This document shows positions 50,101-57,497 of a stretch of 64,000 nucleotides of DNA, in pieces. The translations under genes and the position numbers were made by a program. Positions within the stretch are counted from its first letter, which is position 1. Each line of letters starts with the position of its first letter. Source of the DNA: Komagataeibacter sp. FNDCF1 (GTDB lineage Bacteria; Pseudomonadota; Alphaproteobacteria; Acetobacterales; Acetobacteraceae); assembly GCF_021295335.1 (NCBI RefSeq), contig NZ_JAIWOT010000001.1, positions 1,615,001 to 1,679,000 on the forward strand, given 5' to 3'. Under the pieces are notes generated by a model. The model did no database searches, was not told where the DNA came from, and was given only the letters and a program-made list of their open reading frames with translations.

Positions 50101-53100
50101 GCTCTTGGGCGCCGAATGCCAGGTATAGTCATCCGTTACCGCAAGCTTCGTGCCGGCCGGCAGGTCGGAGGCCACCGTGCCGGTAATGGTGTAGGTGACC
50201 GGTGCATCCGTGGGGGCGAGAGCGGCAAGCTGCGACAGGGCGACGGATGTCTGGCCAGCGGCCACGGTGATGGTCTGCCCCCCGCCCGTGATGGTAACGC
50301 CCGTCAGGTCCGACGGCAGCGTAATGGCATGATCGATGTCATAGGCCGTGACATCACCGTTGTTGCTCAGCTTCAGGGTATAAGTGACCTGCTGGCCGCT
50401 GTACAGCGCCTGGCCATTCGTATCATCGGTAATGGTTTCGGTGAGGGAGGGCTTGCGCTCGGTTACGGTCACGTCGGCAGGGCCGGCCTGCTCGGCCACG
50501 GTGCTCGTGTTATCCGGCCCGTCAACGGTGGCCGTATCATCATGCACGCTATAGTTCAGCACCGCCGATGACGTGATCGTGGCGGCATTGGCCGGTGCAT
50601 TGTTCTCACCATAATAGCCGTTATAGGCCAGCGTTATGGTGCCGGGGGCAGAACTGGAATTGGTGACCGTCTTGCCCAGGTCAAAGGTCAGGGTGGTGGT
50701 GCCATCGGCGTTCCTGACCGCCGTGGGCGCGGGCAGATGGCCGCTGGAATCGACGCCTGAGGCGCTCACGCCCGTCAGGGTGGCGGTAAAGCCCCCGGCA
50801 TAGTCCATGCCCGCGGGCAGGGTTTCCACCACCGTCACATCACCCTCGCCATTGCTCAGCGTGCCTTCGGGCACGGTTACGGCAATGGTGGTGGTCCGCG
50901 TTTCACCACTGACAATGGTGCCGCTGGAGGTGGCTGTATCCACACCATCATTTTCCGGCAGGTTGGATGGGCCGATGGTCTTGCTGATGGTGGGCGCCTG
51001 CAGGGTGATGCTTGCCGGGTCGGTCAGGTCGGAGGCCTGCCCGCCGATGGGCACGTGATTGGTCACGAACCCGTCGCCCTGCGCCACTGCGCCGGCGCTG
51101 TTGCCAAAGTTCACCACCGTTGCACTGGCCACCAGGGTGTCGCCCAGGTTCTGGCCGGTGGGCAGGGCCAGGTCATAGGTAATCGTCAGGTCCTGCCCCC
51201 TGGCCAGAACCGGGTCGGTGGCCGATGTGGCCGGTATGGTCAGCCCGCCGGTGGTGAAATAGCTGCTGGCGGCGGTCGCGGCATCGGCCGCCGAAGAATA
51301 GACCACCGTGCCATCGGGGCGCGTGATCTGGAAATTCTTCACATCCGCCGTAGAGAACCCGGTAGGCAGGGTGCCCGATACCGTCAGGTCATACATGCCG
51401 GCCGAGCCGGTATTTTCCACCGTGGAGGCGATGCGTACGGTATCGCCACCCTCGGCCCCCGTGGCATTGAGGTCATTGACCGCGCCAAGGCCGCTCACGC
51501 CATCGGCGGGAACCGATGTATAGGCGCCGCCACCCGATCCCGCCACGTTGAAGGTGGTGGTGGGGTCGGTGTCTGTTCCCTCTCCCGTTGCCTGGGGCGT
51601 GTAGGTAACGGATCTGTCAGCACTGGCGCCGTTCATCACCGACACCACGCCCGTCTTGATAACGGCCGCGGGCTCGCCAACGGTAACCGACTGCAGGGTG
51701 GACTGGGCCGTCTGGGTATCTTGCCCGTTGGTCAGGGTGGACTGCTCCTGGCTGGTCAGGCTCAGGCCATCGGCAAAGGGGCTTGATGTTGCCTTGAGGG
51801 TAAACAGCACGGCCACCTGCTTGCCGGCATCACTGGTGGCGAGCGTGTCGCTGTTGCCCATATCGAAGCTGATGCTGTTGGTCGCGGACTGCGTCGAGAC
51901 CGTGATCCGGCTCGGATCGACACCGTTTGGCACGCTCACCACGCTGTAGGTGCCAGCCGCCTGCTGGGCCAGGTCCGTGCCGGTGGCAGCCGTGAACGCG
52001 GAATCACCGTTGCCCGTGGGGTTGCTCGTGTCATAGAGCGGCAGGGGCAGATAGGACGAGAGGTTCAGGTCAGTATAGGTGCCGGTCTGGAGGGTATAGG
52101 TTGCCTCGTAGGTCACGTTGTCACCCGCGTGGATGACAGGCGTATCCGTGCCATCAACGGCAACGCCATTGATGGCCACGACCTTCAGCCCCGTCGTGCC
52201 CTCGGGCACGGAAAGCGTGCTGCCTGAACCATCCTGCACCTGCGAGGTCGTGCCATCGGGGCCTGTTGCCTGCGCGCTGACACTGACCTGACTGCCGATC
52301 GTATCGCCTTCGGTCACCGGGGTGTTGGTGGCGGTATAATTATCGAGCACCGTGCTGGCATAGCTGATCGTGTCCTGCCTGCCTTTACCCATGGCTGGCA
52401 GGTTGTTATCGGCCAGATACTGGGCAATGTTCATTTTCACCACGGTCTGCCCGTTCTCGCCCGGCGTGGCCGACCAGTAGGCGCTGCCCAGCTGCACGGT
52501 ACGGGACGTGCCGGTGGCATCGGTATAGGTAAAGGTGGGGTTCGTACCCGGCTGCAGGGCCTGCCCATCACTCAGCGTGGTGGTGACCACCATGCCTGTG
52601 CTGGAATAGTAATCCGAATTCTCGATATGGATGTCATGCGTGATGGTATCGCCGGGCATGACCTGCCCGGCGGGCAGGCCGGTGGCACTGCCATCCGCAT
52701 TCGTGATCGTATCCGTCTCCTGCACCGCGAAGGCCTTGGCCTGGAACGTGGTGGGCGATGTGTCCACCGTCTGGTCCAGCGCAACGGCCGTGGCTGTCTG
52801 CCCTTCCGCCACGGGCGGGGTCCAGGTGCCGGCATAGGATATGGTGGCGCCCGGAATGGTGGTGGGCGATGTCGTGCCGCCAGAGGCATTGAGAATCGAA
52901 TTTCCCGCTGCATCCGTCTGGCCCACATAGACCGGAATATCAATCCTGTAGGGCGCACTTGCGCTGTAGGCCACGCTATCGAGCGTAATCTTGACCGACC
53001 CGCCTTCCTTTGAGCCGTCGGCGGGCGGCACATAGGTGGCCGTGCCGCTGATGGTCGAGCCATCGGCCCCGGTCAGGGTAATGGGGCTGTTGTTGTAATT

Positions 53101-54549
53101 GACGCTGTCAGGCAGGGTGACATTCAGCGTCATGTTCTTGATGGCGTTGCCCTGCGTCACTTCGGCGGGGGTGACGGTCACCTCGTAGGTGGCGGGATAA
53201 TCCGGGCCGGTGGGCACCTCATCCTCGCCACGCGGCGCGGTAAGGATACCGGCGGTCACCTGCACGAGATTCTGGTCAACGGTATTGGTGACGGCAGCCC
53301 CCTGGATGGTCGGGTCGGTGCCGGGATCGTTGAGCGCATCGGCGCCATACTGGTAGCCACCGGCCACAGCAATGGTAACGGGGTCGCCCGCGCCCGTGGG
53401 CGTCTTGACGGATTCGGTCGTGTTATTGGCAAACTCCGCCGTCAGCGCAAGGGTCGGCTGCTTTGGCGTGTAACTGCCAAACGGCAGGGAAACCACGTAC
53501 ATGGTATCGCCCGCCTGGAAGCCCGCAGGTGCCTGCACGAACTGCGGCTTGCCATCCGTGCCGCTGCTGTACGGATTGTAGGCCCCGACCTTGCCGTCAA
53601 CCTCGACAAGCGTGACCGCCTTGGTGGACAGGCTCTGGCCCAGATACTTGACGGAGGTAAGTGGGGTATCCTGCGTGGTGTTGGTCGGCGCAAATATCTC
53701 GACAAAGGGCGCGTAGCCCACCCCGGCCTGCGCGCTGTTGGAAAAGGTTATGGTCTGGGAAAAGGCATTGCCCAGCAGATTGCTGGTATCGGTGGGGCTG
53801 GCAATGGTGACTGTGGCCGTCGGGCTGTCGAGTACGCTGTCATAACCGGCCTCGGCCGCGGCAGAGAACGGCGTGTCCACCGCATTGCCGTCCAGTCCTG
53901 CCGTGCGCTCCAGTGTCCAGTCCCCCCCCAGCACGCCAAGGCCCGTGGCATCGGTCGAGGCGGCAACGCCCGCGCCGGTCAGGATATGCAGGTCCTCGAC
54001 CAGTGCCTGCCCGGCAGCACCCTGCCCCACGTCGCAGCCCCAGAACAGGATCTGCCCCTTCGCCCCCAGTGCATCGCCCCACTGCGCCACCTGCGTGCTG
54101 TCCGCCATGAGAGTGGCGGCATTGATGGTCGTGCTGCCAAGCGCGATCTGGCCTGCCTGTCCGTAGGTAAGGAAGCTGACACTGCTGAGGTCGTGCTGGT
54201 GCGACAGCACGCGCGAGACGACGGACATGCCATCACGCGTATTGTCCACCACAACCACGCCCACGTTATCGCCCAGCGAGGCCGTGAGTTCGCGCCAGTC
54301 GCTGACCCGGGAATCTACAAAAACGATATCGGTAAAACTGTCTTTTTTTCCACCATCGCGCTCATGCATCGCCCGATTGACACCAGAGGTTGCGGGCAGA
54401 TCGGGCAAGGCGCCGACAGCTTCATCCACAACAGGCGCATCATGGGCATTTTCCCCCTGATGGTCGTGATGCCTGTCCGTCCCGTGGTAATGGGAAACAT
54501 GCGCCACACTGCCATCAAAAAGATATCTCTGCTCAAGAATCAGACGCAT
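44173..54549 (-). CDS. Giant DUF4347/LEPR-XLL-type surface or secreted repeat protein
   Basis: A 3458-residue protein with only about two cysteines. The N-terminus MRLILEQRYLFDGS resembles the LEPR-XLL motif (LEPRxLLDGA) of giant bacterial surface proteins and replaces a Sec signal. A DUF4347 domain spans about residues 70-245 (VSFLTYGQAGQIALGSTTIN; ILFWGCDVGQG; GVLGGDWTLER). Residues 250-1850 are Ig-like, Thr/Ser/Gly-rich, with DUF11-like units (SNNGDVTAYDI; TNTGDATAYDV). An SdrD B-like unit lies at about 1890-2020 (GQIWQALGNTPGIYD). Five copies of a 160-200-residue repeat with GTWxYSTDGGRTW run from about 2400 to 3200. Near the C-terminus a cadherin-like He_PIG unit (LPDWVSFDADRRCFSM) precedes a basic tail. 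No RTX nonapeptides, LPXTG or autotransporter barrel. It is divergent from a TolC/adaptor/M50 operon, its likely export machinery. Adhesion or biofilm function is inferred. Confidence 0.88.
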   Translation of the reverse strand: MRLILEQRYLFDGSVAHVSHYHGTDRHHDHQGENAHDAPVVDEAVGALPDLPATSGVNRAMHERDGGKKDSFTDIVFVDSRVSDWRELTASLGDNVGVVVVDNTRDGMSVVSRVLSHQHDLSSVSFLTYGQAGQIALGSTTINAATLMADSTQVAQWGDALGAKGQILFWGCDVGQGAAGQALVEDLHILTGAGVAASTDATGLGVLGGDWTLERTAGLDGNAVDTPFSAAAEAGYDSVLDSPTATVTIASPTDTSNLLGNAFSQTITFSNSAQAGVGYAPFVEIFAPTNTTQDTPLTSVKYLGQSLSTKAVTLVEVDGKVGAYNPYSSGTDGKPQFVQAPAGFQAGDTMYVVSLPFGSYTPKQPTLALTAEFANNTTESVKTPTGAGDPVTIAVAGGYQYGADALNDPGTDPTIQGAAVTNTVDQNLVQVTAGILTAPRGEDEVPTGPDYPATYEVTVTPAEVTQGNAIKNMTLNVTLPDSVNYNNSPITLTGADGSTISGTATYVPPADGSKEGGSVKITLDSVAYSASAPYRIDIPVYVGQTDAAGNSILNASGGTTSPTTIPGATISYAGTWTPPVAEGQTATAVALDQTVDTSPTTFQAKAFAVQETDTITNADGSATGLPAGQVMPGDTITHDIHIENSDYYSSTGMVVTTTLSDGQALQPGTNPTFTYTDATGTSRTVQLGSAYWSATPGENGQTVVKMNIAQYLADNNLPAMGKGRQDTISYASTVLDNYTATNTPVTEGDTIGSQVSVSAQATGPDGTTSQVQDGSGSTLSVPEGTTGLKVVAINGVAVDGTDTPVIHAGDNVTYEATYTLQTGTYTDLNLSSYLPLPLYDTSNPTGNGDSAFTAATGTDLAQQAAGTYSVVSVPNGVDPSRITVSTQSATNSISFDMGNSDTLATSDAGKQVAVLFTLKATSSPFADGLSLTSQEQSTLTNGQDTQTAQSTLQSVTVGEPAAVIKTGVVSVMNGASADRSVTYTPQATGEGTDTDPTTTFNVAGSGGGAYTSVPADGVSGLGAVNDLNATGAEGGDTVRIASTVENTGSAGMYDLTVSGTLPTGFSTADVKNFQITRPDGTVVYSSAADAATAASSYFTTGGLTIPATSATDPVLARGQDLTITYDLALPTGQNLGDTLVASATVVNFGNSAGAVAQGDGFVTNHVPIGGQASDLTDPASITLQAPTISKTIGPSNLPENDGVDTATSSGTIVSGETRTTTIAVTVPEGTLSNGEGDVTVVETLPAGMDYAGGFTATLTGVSASGVDSSGHLPAPTAVRNADGTTTLTFDLGKTVTNSSSAPGTITLAYNGYYGENNAPANAATITSSAVLNYSVHDDTATVDGPDNTSTVAEQAGPADVTVTERKPSLTETITDDTNGQALYSGQQVTYTLKLSNNGDVTAYDIDHAITLPSDLTGVTITGGGQTITVAAGQTSVALSQLAALAPTDAPVTYTITGTVASDLPAGTKLAVTDDYTWHSAPKSNEFMPPSGSSSGSGGAPVTPQDVPEAFKGTVSDAPAVGNFTSVLDIVGESNATTSGISPTTPVTAADTVPGDRITLQGEVSIPEGQNQAVTLTLTVPDNVQLDPTSLRLLLASPNGEITSTSPGSAEQYTEGTTPALTMYDGGKTFALTAAAEAALNGTGAAITGVTTDSSGQTVLTINLGTVTNNDTSPVPNYAIIQVAGTVLNTTANKDGNAAFSESLTASTSPTSTSTPISTSPSTVSETVREPAVTLGKAVTAINYTDDTVTFTDTLTNTGDATAYDVALNDPLVAKQETVDGAVAATGAGTVDTRINASGSVAGADADGVTTSGLTLAAGASETVTYTVKLSDLTAGLAQTTTSVTWESLAGAQPATAGGTEQSRDGSAGQNGTTGTNPADTYERSVTMGLGTLSGQIWQALGNTPGIYDSAIDTPLKGVDVMVTARGQDGTYATGLVQTGIQTDDKGDYVALVPVYGTPASSLSMAEIDVPTTGGTSGVPAGETEVYNHDGGVTSATTVVSPDADSTSGISATHADLAYELPDTAPTIAGWQDTTPHATTAGTATALGDGGVTVDDHELDTLTTQESGTYTYAGTMLTVQRYVDGKAAPSATDSFGAAGTDVSMVGGQVSVSGIAIGTYTETGGVLQFTFNANATRTNIATLAQDLTYTYTPTASDPATQLDVTLGATFSDGNTNLAGQQATTGAQGTGGVQTSAPMFTQVSVGGATFATTFTEPNDAPATTAEISLGSHISVEDASGTGTGSIRQVVVQIGSATAEDVLAATTAGGITASRDSATGTLTLTAGATTTLRDWQGTLASLTYYDSSDTPVAGSRNVSISVYENGTSAPIVTNGTITVTAVNDSPVLDPSVPVALNDAQEDSAPPQGAVGTAVSRLVGYAGATGGAGNVTDPDGAGLTGQGVAGATAQPGIAITSADATHGTWWYSTDNGSTWTEFAGSGVSNGVGAGNVLHLIDNGQARVYFQSTDPNWNGKVNDALTFRAWDQFDGAANGSISALPAVAGLGTGINTPGSAYSSATDSVALMDDNVNDAPNVVADNSNPDAAPVTGDQPASWQVTEDTPQSATVQGLFGGYFSDRTDQQENATNPDGSTANTMAGVAVVGYTPTAAGTWSYSTDGGRTWTPLSASVSTTDALVLSRDAQLQFTPAANYNGQPASGDDLKVVLIDNSGASSGSPVLVGANGQALTTADGTPLTGAALDSGTMAVAGADVSMRGGQTALSVGTVDLSTAVTPVNDPPAMAAGPYTLPDVTSNGADGANTGATVAGLYSDAVQDGSDAQQGTADPTGSTADHLGGVAITGNTANPATEGTWQYSTDGGRTWTAVPADVSGSNALVLGDQAKLRFDPVPNFTGTPGSLTTKVVETSTDVPITGTSNGIATSVTGQALDGTATALTGVNITQMQHDHSNGSVSTNSQPLTVTVTPDSHVAVAIPPGLEDQTGTKETVSQLFTSTDPNGLGGVAITGDATPPNEGTWMYSVAGGAAQALPGGLSATNALVLPKDAQVWFQPAPNFNGDPSNIALTATVIDNTAATAFTGADGKAVAGNAITGAATGVDVSQTGGGTALDTTSVRVTTGVIPVNDAPVASGSATLPSEYTSRQDVKGDSVASLFGPTFSDQTDQQRSASNPDGSVADHLQGIAIVGNTANPTTQGTWQYSTDGGRTWQDVGTSVSATAALVLPAGAELHFAAVTGFTGMPGGLSAALVETGSTLAAGNAAHVVDVSALMADETSHVSQSPVMLNTNVTQQEGNPALSGSTLNNDLSSSNLLKTSVEDAFENEFQRGFGVAHQTWIRGTSLYRFVTTNQHYDVDVPAGAFISSDGTDLNLTITARQAGGAPLPDWVSFDADRRCFSMTAPDDATGSIDLTLVGRDEYGHEAEVDVHVVIGHEHPAWQMADDPSVPRAVEQAMQVVEQDMNWLAFNPDFHRGSHHAAEPAPGKKGLRAQMRQIGQRAAHARSRDLINH
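45078..47310 (-). repeat. Five divergent protein repeats inside the giant gene
   Basis: The motif G-T-W-x-Y-S-(T-D-G-G-R)-T-W recurs near 47302 (GTWWYSTDNGSTW), 46735 (GTWSYSTDGGRTW), 46140 (GTWQYSTDGGRTW), 45655 (GTWMYSVAGGAAQ) and 45118 (GTWQYSTDGGRTW). Each is followed by A-L-V-L-x-x-x-A-x-L/V-x-F-x-P and N-F-x-G-x-P. Spacing is roughly 160-200 residues, with DxTDQQ...NPDG linkers in several copies. The fourth copy has lost the D-G-G-R-T-W part. Copies have diverged at DNA level, so this is an old array rather than a recent tandem duplication. Confidence 0.8.
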
Positions 54550-54886
54550 GGAAAATCCGTTTTTATCAACATTTTGCGCAGAAATACCAGATCATGGAGT
54601 CCATATGGCTTCCATGACCTGCATCATGACCACGCCACATGCCACCAGGGCTGCGCATTCCATTCCTGATTTTCATCTACATTTTTTTTCCGCGTGTTAC
54701 AACGAATGAAGTTGACATGAATATGGCAGCACCATAATTACCATGCGGAAGTTGGTTATCGTGCTCTGTATAATGGAAATTCAGACGGGCAGTTCCGGGT
54801 TGATCCCATTTATATTGAGTTAATTTACAGACCTGCATCCATCTCTTGGATTGTTTCTTGCCAGCCTGAACATAACCTGGAAATTC
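54550..54886. other. Divergent promoter region between giant gene and export operon
   Basis: About 340 AT-rich bases shared by the giant gene (minus strand) and the TolC-like gene (plus strand). Apart from the possible plus-strand promoter at 54712-54738, I see no gene or terminator. The arrangement would allow common control of cargo and exporter. Confidence 0.55.
54712..54738 (+). promoter_or_regulatory. Possible promoter of the TolC-like operon
   Basis: TTGACA (54712-54717) is followed 15 bases later by CATAAT (54733-54738). The -35 is perfect and the -10 matches five of six consensus bases, but the spacer is short. It would give a leader of about 140 nt before the ATG at 54887. Confidence 0.3.
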
Positions 54887-56551
54887 ATGGTAAATCCTGT
54901 GACGCATCCGCTTACCCGTGGCACAGTACGTCTGACTGCCTCCTGCGCCGCGCTTTCCGCAATCATGCTTCTGGCAGGGTGCGGCATGCGGCCCAAGCCC
55001 ATGCCTCTGGCGGATCATATAAAACGTGCCGATGCGGATCACGCGACAATCGAAGCACGTTACCTGCCGCTGGACGGTGACCTGACACTGGGCACCGCCA
55101 TCGCGCGCGCGCTCAAGTTCAACTATGACTCACAGGTCGCCAAGCTTGAGATCAACCAGCAGGAAAAGCAGCTCGATCTGGCCCTGATGCAGATGCTGCC
55201 GCACCTTGCGGCCGATGCGGGCTATACCGACAGAAGCAACAACAATGCTGCTGAAAGTATTGACGAATTCAGCAACCAGCGCTCACTGGATTATTCCTAT
55301 TCCGAAATGCCCAGCCATGGCAGCGGGGATATCAGCTTTTCGTGGAACGCGATGGATGCGGGGATCAGCTATTTCTCCGCCCGCCAGCAGGCCTTCCGCG
55401 CGCTGATTGCCGTCGAACGCCGCAGGCGTGCCATCAATGACCTGGTCAAGGCCGTAACCACAAATTACTGGGAAGCCGCTGCAGCCCAGGTCATGCTGCC
55501 CCGTCTCGACCCCATCATTCATGATGCGGAAACCATGCTGGCTGCATCTCAGGATGCGGGTAACGCGCACCTGCAGTCCCCCCTCACGCTGCTTGATTAC
55601 CAGCAGAACATCATCCAGATCCTGGGTGAGATGCGGCGCATAAAGGATGAACTGGTCGGCGCACAGATCCAGCTCGCCTCCCTCATCAACGTGCCGCAGG
55701 ATGAAAAGCTCAATCTCGCCACCCACCCGCAGGATGTGCAGCCACTGGGTAACCTGGACATTCCCACGCTGGAACGCATGGGGCTGGTCATGCGCCCCGA
55801 ACTGCGCATGGAAGTATACCAGCAGAAGGTTGACCGGCAGGATGTCTACAAGGAAATCCTGAAGATGATGCCCGGTATCGGTGCCATCGGGAACGGCAAC
55901 TTTGATTCAAATGCCCTGCTCTACCACCATATATGGGGCCAGATCGGGGTCCGGGCGACCGTCAACCTGATCAACATGATCCAGGGGCCGCGCGCCATCG
56001 CTGTGGCCCGGGGCAATGTCAAACTCTCCGAAATGCGTCGCCTTGCGCTGAGTGTCGCCATCCTGGCCCAGATCAACCTGAGCGCGCAGAAATACGTCAC
56101 GGCTGTGGATTTCCTCAAATCCTCGCGGCAGATCAATGATGTCAGCCTGCAGATGGAGCAGCTTGCCATCTCCGCCTCTGCTGCAGGGGCACAATCCGAG
56201 GCCAATCGCGTGCGCCACCAGATGGCGGCCCTGCTGGGCCAGCTTGAATACAGCCGCAGCCTTGCGCATACCCATCAGGCGCTGGCCAACCTGTATGCCT
56301 CCATCGGTGTGGACCTTGTGCCCGCCAACGCCGATATTCAGGATCTCAAACACCTGACGGCGCAGGTCGAGCATTCCATTGCCCTGTGGGAAAACGGCCG
56401 CCTGCCTGACCTGACGCTGCCTGATAATGTCAAGAAACCGGATGCAGGCAGCAGCACGGTGCCCGTCGCGGTACCGGTGCAGCAGGCACCGCCGCCTGCC
56501 ACCCCCGTTGCGCAGACGGATACGGCGCAGCCTGCCCCCGCACCCGGCTGA
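54887..56551 (+). CDS. TolC-family outer-membrane lipoprotein
   Basis: A 554-residue outer-membrane efflux protein. The lipobox LLAGC puts the lipidated cysteine at residue 32, preceded by a basic and hydrophobic signal. Two long helical repeats follow (LGTAIARALKFNYDSQVAKLEINQQEKQL; MRRIKDELVGAQIQLASLINVPQDE; later QSEANRVRHQMAALLGQLEYS, each quoted in part), matching the TolC/OprM plan. The C-terminus is Pro/Gln/Ala-rich (VPVQQAPPPATPVAQ). The start at 54887 is preferred to an in-frame TTG at 54851, although its ribosome-binding site is weak. It is the first gene of the operon divergent from the giant gene and would form the outer-membrane duct for the adaptors that follow. Confidence 0.85.
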   Translation: MVNPVTHPLTRGTVRLTASCAALSAIMLLAGCGMRPKPMPLADHIKRADADHATIEARYLPLDGDLTLGTAIARALKFNYDSQVAKLEINQQEKQLDLALMQMLPHLAADAGYTDRSNNNAAESIDEFSNQRSLDYSYSEMPSHGSGDISFSWNAMDAGISYFSARQQAFRALIAVERRRRAINDLVKAVTTNYWEAAAAQVMLPRLDPIIHDAETMLAASQDAGNAHLQSPLTLLDYQQNIIQILGEMRRIKDELVGAQIQLASLINVPQDEKLNLATHPQDVQPLGNLDIPTLERMGLVMRPELRMEVYQQKVDRQDVYKEILKMMPGIGAIGNGNFDSNALLYHHIWGQIGVRATVNLINMIQGPRAIAVARGNVKLSEMRRLALSVAILAQINLSAQKYVTAVDFLKSSRQINDVSLQMEQLAISASAAGAQSEANRVRHQMAALLGQLEYSRSLAHTHQALANLYASIGVDLVPANADIQDLKHLTAQVEHSIALWENGRLPDLTLPDNVKKPDAGSSTVPVAVPVQQAPPPATPVAQTDTAQPAPAPG

Positions 56552-56649
56552 TCTGCCAGCTTTTAACTTATTATTGAAAAGTAATGTTATAAAGCCACAT
56601 CGCCCCAGGCGGTACTGGCGCCTTTTATTCTGGAAGGCCGGTTGTATAT

Positions 56650-57477
56650 ATGCGTATGTATCTGTTCGTCTCCGCACTGGCGCTTGCGCTTATGCCCGGC
56701 AGGGTCCTGGCCCAGACCGCAAGACCGGTGCCACCCGCTGACATGATACCGGCCGCCACGGCATCAGCCCCCCTGCCGCAGCCTGATATCACCACCTCGC
56801 CAGAGCCGGACAGCACGGCGGTCCATGCCCCCAGCGTACAGGTAACCGCACCCATGAGTGCGCAGATCAGCGCCAGCATGTCGGGGCAGCTTGAAAAATT
56901 TCCTTTCCGCGACGGTGACCATTTTCACAAGGGCGACATTCTGGCCGAATTCCGGTGTGGTCAGCAGAAGGCAACCCTGGCCCACGCCCATGCCGAATAT
57001 ATCAAGCGCCGTGGCCTGCTGGATGTACAGAACAAGATGAAGGCGCTGGGCCAATGGAGCGTATCGGACCTGCGCTCGGCCGCGGCCGATGAACGCGCGG
57101 CGAATGCTGACCTGGAAATGGCCAGCGCCGTTGTGGCCCAGTGCGTGATCGAGGCCCCGTTTGACGGACGTGTTTCAAATACAATGGTACATAACTACCA
57201 GTACCTTTCAGCAGGAACACCCATGCTGGAAATACTGGATGATACCTCACTTGAACTGTCCATGATTGTCTCGTCCATGGAACTGCGCCACCTGCAGCCC
57301 GGCACACCGTTCAAGGTCCATATACTGGAAACGGATACCACCTATCCCGCAGCCGTCAGCCGCATTTCGGGCAAGGTGGACCCCGTCAGCAAGACCATCA
57401 AGGTATATGGAAAACTTACCCATCCCGCCCCTGACCTGCTGCCGGGCATGACAGGAGAAGCCCAGTTTGGTCAATGA
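56650..57477 (+). CDS. Periplasmic adaptor (HlyD/RND membrane-fusion type)
   Basis: A 275-residue periplasmic protein. A signal peptide (MRMYLFVSALALALMPGRVLA, cleaved near residue 21) is followed by a Pro/Ala-rich linker. Next come a biotinyl-lipoyl half-motif (SAQISASMSGQLEKFPFRDGDHFHKGDIL, quoted in adjoining parts: GQLEKFPFRDGD; FHKGDILAEFRC), a short helical hairpin and the second half-motif APFDGRVSNTMVHNYQYLSAG. A beta-barrel domain ends in LLPGMTGEAQFGQ. The hairpin is much shorter than in classical HlyD, as in adaptors that contact the TolC tip through other partners. It follows the TolC-like gene by about 100 nt and precedes the GAF-adaptor gene by 20 nt. Confidence 0.83.
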   Translation: MRMYLFVSALALALMPGRVLAQTARPVPPADMIPAATASAPLPQPDITTSPEPDSTAVHAPSVQVTAPMSAQISASMSGQLEKFPFRDGDHFHKGDILAEFRCGQQKATLAHAHAEYIKRRGLLDVQNKMKALGQWSVSDLRSAAADERAANADLEMASAVVAQCVIEAPFDGRVSNTMVHNYQYLSAGTPMLEILDDTSLELSMIVSSMELRHLQPGTPFKVHILETDTTYPAAVSRISGKVDPVSKTIKVYGKLTHPAPDLLPGMTGEAQFGQ

Positions 57478-57497
57478 GGGCGGATGGCTGACGGATC

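Noticed and set aside
44173-54549. Classical RTX/LapA-type type I secretion substrate
   Set aside because: No GGxGxDxUx nonapeptides, no dialanine retention module, no LapG-like protease and no ABC transporter nearby.
54851-54886. TTG start codon adding 12 residues to the TolC-like lipoprotein
   Set aside because: The ATG at 54887 already gives a normal lipoprotein signal with the lipobox at residue 32; the extension only lengthens the pre-signal part.
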